Part shown: piece after piece, positions 60,148 to 64,000 of the stretch
Numbering within the stretch: the first letter of the stretch is position 1
Layout: each line of letters begins with the position of its first letter
Source of the DNA: Clavelina lepadiformis
Lineage: Eukaryota; Chordata; Ascidiacea; Aplousobranchia; Clavelinidae
DNA length: 64,000 nucleotides
Assembly (NCBI RefSeq): GCF_947623445.1
Contig: NC_135240.1
Location: 11,160,001-11,224,000 of the forward strand
Reading direction: 5' to 3'
Notes under the pieces: model-generated
What the model was told of the DNA's origin: nothing
Seen by the model: the letters and a program-made list of their open reading frames with translations, nothing else
Databases searched by the model: none
Position numbers and translations under genes: made by a program

Positions 60148-61295
60148 TTCCGTGTTTGGAAAGAATGAATTTATTTGACCCGTATGTTGAATGCACTAAA
60201 ATTACTGCTAGGCTATGTGTTGCATATGCTGTTAGTAAGTAAGAATAGTTACCTTCGAACAGACACGGTGGTTACACACTCATAAATATTTCCGAGTTTA
60301 GGTACTTACCGTAATTACGGTATAGTCAGGGCAAGTAAAATGTACATGATGTAATATATTACAATAACATAAAATCATGTTATGGGACAAGCAATCTGGT
60401 AAATATATGCATTAAATTTGTACGGAATGGTCATTTTGATATAAGTCAACCTGTGCATCCACCACGTGTATATTTGTCGATATAGTAGATCAGCACAAAG
60501 CGGACCTAATTATGATTACGAAATGGATGTTGCAATAGCAAAATGTTTTTCAAAAACACGTAATGCTGCTTCTACATTGTGTGTGCTCCAACTATTTTGA
60601 ATGAAGACAATTCTAGCAAATTTTATACATGTAACCTACAACGTATCTTTCAATTACAGTATGTGTAGCGTTGCAATATAATGTTATGTTGCATAAAAGG
60701 TAGAAGGCCACACCGAAGGCCAAATGGCAAGACAGTTACAACAATTTGACACATACCCTATATATATAGGCTATATACCACACGTTTTTATCAGCTCCTA
60801 CAGGAACTCCTGTCGTACAGGAAGGTATCACTTTGATACAATTGAATGTAGTAAGGCACACAAAGACAAAGATCAGGGTTGTCAAACAACTGGCGCAAAA
60901 GCACAAATCAACAACCATGCATACTAACTCAAGAGACTCATGCAAGTGACAGATCCCGCTTCAAGATCTACGGATACTAACTAGCAGCCCACACTGACAG
61001 TAACAACCATTAGACTGCCACATTTTTGAGAAAGAGTACCAGATGTAGTACAACTGCGGTCTGCCTTGCAGGTTTACCAATGGAGCGAAAAACAATTGAT
61101 ATTGAAGTCGTAGAAACCATCAACTTATATACAAACCGACTTTAAGTAACCTCTGTAAGAAATCTATTCCCAGCTTTAAACTTTCATGTGTTTATGCAGG
61201 AAACTTCAACTGCCATAGTACTGCATGAGAATATAAGGCAAACAATGTCAATGTTGTATATCTAGCGTCAAAGTATGGTGAAAAACTATACGTAC

Positions 61296-61931
61296 CATAT
61301 CTAACGTTTTGCCCTGGCCAATTTCCAACAAAAGCTGTCAGGTAGTGGACCTTCCACAAAGCTAGTAGGGACAGTTCACAAAACTGTTCAAATCCGGAGT
61401 CAGTAACCTGCCAGCTCCGCCCACCCTTAATGCAGGAGTATAGCTTACGCAGCTTTCTAAAGTCTATCACAAAGCAATTGGTAGTGAATAGCCGTTCTGA
61501 TGGACAAATAAGGAACATGTTCTCTTTGTAAAAAACCAATACAGCAAGAAGTGGAAAACGTCCAAAGCCGATAGGATTCACACTATCAAGTAATTGGATG
61601 TGACGCTCGTTGATGTATTGTGAATAATAAAAATAATTGGCTGCTAAAAAACAACCACACGGATTTTCTGTAGGTACTTGCGGAAATTGTTCCAGCCAAG
61701 TTGAAAAGGTAACATGTTAGAAACAAAATATCTTTTCAAGCAACAGACCAAACGTGGAATACCCAGCACTACATAGTCTTCTCCCAGGATTTTAGAGCTT
61801 TGGTCATCAACGCATGAAATGGCGCATCTCCGTTCAACCGCATGGGGTCTAAAACTTTTAGCTTCATGCATGTGCAGAGCAGAGACGCATACTGTGGATC
61901 TTATAATGTACATGAATGGAAAACATTTCAC
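61296..61931 (-). pseudogene. Possible exons of an unknown gene, most open copy (unit 4)
   Basis: Counterpart of 8513-9140. The stretch 61581-61296 is open from NPIGFGRFPLLAVLVFYK through LWKVHYLTAFVGNWPGQN to a GTACGT donor, because it has one base more than units 1 and 2 near 61364. The upstream stretch (about 61915-61775) keeps LNGDAPFHAL in one frame but stops after KSWEK. It may be a remnant of an ankyrin-like protein, or chance. Confidence 0.32.
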
Positions 61932-62167
61932 CCTCCTAACAAAACTTTACAGCCAAGGCGATGGTATGGCAAAGTGGATGGAACGTTTTGTCATCACCTT
62001 TTGTCATTATCTTTTGATGAGCTCAAATCACACGCAAGAAGAAGATAGCGTCAGCTCAAGCTGAGTCACTTTAAAAAAGAAACATGTATAAATGTTTTAA
62101 ATAGTAATTTTCCATTAATTAAAAGTCATCTGAAATATTACCGTATAGGACAATTTCCCTTTTTAGG

Positions 62168-62830
62168 AATTATCTACCTATAGTTTTCATGCTCGCCTCA
62201 CCAGGAGATTATGCTAGATTATGTTTTCATCCTAAACCGCTTGGGCCTACTGTACCAACTGCTTTCAGCAAATCAAATACACTGTGCTTCGATGTTGTTT
62301 CAATTTTTAGGATTTCGAGTGTGTATCACATCCATCTATCCTTGGCGACATCCATCCATCCATCTTGGCGACATGTATCGATACAATGATGTATCCGTCA
62401 TTACATGTCGCCAAGAGCCCAAGACGCAGCATCAGGTGGTGAGCAATGTTTACGCAGAGTAGCACAAAAAAGCAGAAAAACAAGTAGCGTATGTTCTTGT
62501 CTGGTCGCTGGTTTTGTCCTAAAAAAATTAACAAAAAGATGCAGAGCATTTATAGGGATATGGATTTATCGTTTCAGCTAGTTATTTGTTGGCAATACCA
62601 GTTTTAATGCTGTTTAGGCGATTTATCTATCTATAACATATAATCTACCTATATACAGTATCTTATTATCTACCTATAGTTTTCATGCTCGCCTCACCAG
62701 GCGATTATGCTAGATTATGTTTTCATCCTAAACCGCTTGGGTCTACTGTAATAACTGCTTTCAGCAAATCAAACACACTGTGCTTCGATGTTGCTTCAAT
62801 TTTTTCTGGTTCTTAATATATATTTTTAGT
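62168..62830. repeat. Local duplication inside unit 4
   Basis: The sequence from TTATCTACCTATAG through the CTCGCCTCACCAGG region occurs twice (starting near 62168 and 62668), each followed by the ATTATGCTAGATTATGTTTT stretch. Between them lie a fragment matching 59110-59145 and a fragment matching 7470-7640. Units 1 and 2 have the segment once. Confidence 0.7.
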
Positions 62831-64000
62831 TTTCAAAACATGAGCAAAACCTGTCGAGTTTGTAAAATAGCCACCGCACGATCTCATCGATGTGTAAAAA
62901 GTGTGCATTCAACTTTTGAGTAAAGTATACAAACAAAAACACCAAGAAATGTATAGAAAGTCTATATGAAGTTTAAGAGCGCAGTTAAACATTTACAAGT
63001 CTACAGTATCCACATGCTAATTAGTGAAGTACTTTGATCAAGATTTTTTCCACGCCCTAGACCTCGCTCCCTAAATGATAAAAATTTGCTAAGTTCAGCA
63101 CAAACTATTGGTTGAATTTCAAAATAAGGAACAAATACACAGTGTTTGTGAACGTATAACTTTATTCCGTAGTGAAAAAACTTAATCATTTTTATTTCAG
63201 TGAGGTATATGACAAAAGTTTGCTTTCAACTTGTAAACTGCAGGATACGTTAAAACTTAAGCCAAAACTTATATCATTCTTAATTCTTCATGCATCTATC
63301 CATGACCATTTTTATCCGGGTTACAATGCAGGAGGGGTGAATACATTTAGAAGGATGTTTATTCATCACAAAAACACAAAACATTAAAAATAAAGAAAAG
63401 TTTCAGCTATCAATGGAATTAATTTTGTTACCTATGCATGTCTTATTGGCTAACGATTATGTCGATGTGAATGCATAACCGTAATTAATCAGAAAGCAAA
63501 AACTAGGCTATAATACAGGCGACAAAGTGACATTGAAACCAAAGTATAATGCTATAAGACAATAAATATTTTTTCCGAAATGCTTCAAAAAGCAACTGTG
63601 TTTTGTACAAAATGTTAGGCTAATTACTCAGGGAAGTTAGCGCTTCAAGAACAATTTCAATTAATACTACGTATATGGAAAAACAACATCAAGCGAAGAG
63701 CTTCAAACCAGCAAAAAGCAATATTTGATTTGAAATGTGTAGATTTTGGTTTGCGTGTACAAATGTATATAAACAGTAAGTTTTCTATGCCATTTATAAT
63801 TTCAGAATACAAAATGTACAGTAAAAGCGCAAAAATTGAAGTTTTTCATGTAACTTCCATCTGTTAAGGAGATTAAAAGCATCAGCTTATACAAGAACAT
63901 TTATAAGATGTGCTGACTGGCCGTTACCACTTCCCAGTGCCCCAAACCTGGCTGCACGGTAATATAAACATTTTTTCTCGACTGTTACTATAATTATTAG

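Larger units (their letters stand above)
60148..64000. repeat. Segmental duplication unit 4 (left part, cut by window end)
   Basis: Matches 6852 onward. It is rearranged inside: a loss after about 60700 (joining the 7500-type and 7940-type sequences) and a duplicated, reshuffled patch at 62160-62830. The window ends at a point equivalent to about 10710 of unit 1, so another receptor gene is expected beyond it. No intact gene in the part seen. Confidence 0.88.

Overview
The window looks like a nuclear segment of an invertebrate chordate. AT content is high, genes are split into small exons of about 80-140 bp by short introns with canonical GT-AG sites, and hAT/MITE-type DNA transposon debris is abundant. 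A tunicate such as Ciona is my best guess, but this is inference; no marker in the sequence fixes the species.

Layout. (1) 2-532 (+): the 3' end of an ABCB/P-glycoprotein-type transporter. (2) 3054-6681 (+): GPCR-A, a seven-transmembrane receptor with eight consecutive exons through its C-tail; its first exon was not found. (3) 6852-34018: two tandem copies (units 1 and 2) of a block of about 13 kb, each with a complete seven-transmembrane core on the minus strand (GPCR-B at 12818-17902, GPCR-C at 24747-30486). (4) 33981-37418 (-): GPCR-D, a more diverged relative. (5) 37419-50049: a non-homologous interval holding two small hAT MITEs, a Tigger/pogo-type remnant, a complete hAT transposon with an intact 595-codon transposase, an orphan pseudogenic receptor first exon, and the 3' end of an axonemal dynein heavy chain gene that carries a frameshift and is cut off at the edge of the repeat. 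(6) 50050-60147: unit 3, lacking its left third, with GPCR-F (51762-57620, -). (7) 60148-64000: the left part of unit 4, running off the window.

The five receptors share intron positions, phases and almost every exon length, so they form one family expanded in tandem. They keep the TM1 asparagine, TM2 aspartate, pre-TM3 cysteine, TM4 tryptophan, TM5 proline and TM7 NPxFY, but lack DRY after TM3 and CWxP in TM6. The junctions between units 1/2 and units 3/4 are the same: a piece of the GPCR-D TM7 exon fused to the left edge of the next unit. That points to one unequal exchange followed by amplification. Within the units, deletions, insertions, a microsatellite expansion and transposon fossils distinguish the copies.

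Exons were called by eye from splice signals, reading frame and comparison among the paralogous copies. Final exons (C-tails) of GPCR-B, C, D and F and the first exon of GPCR-A are not identified.
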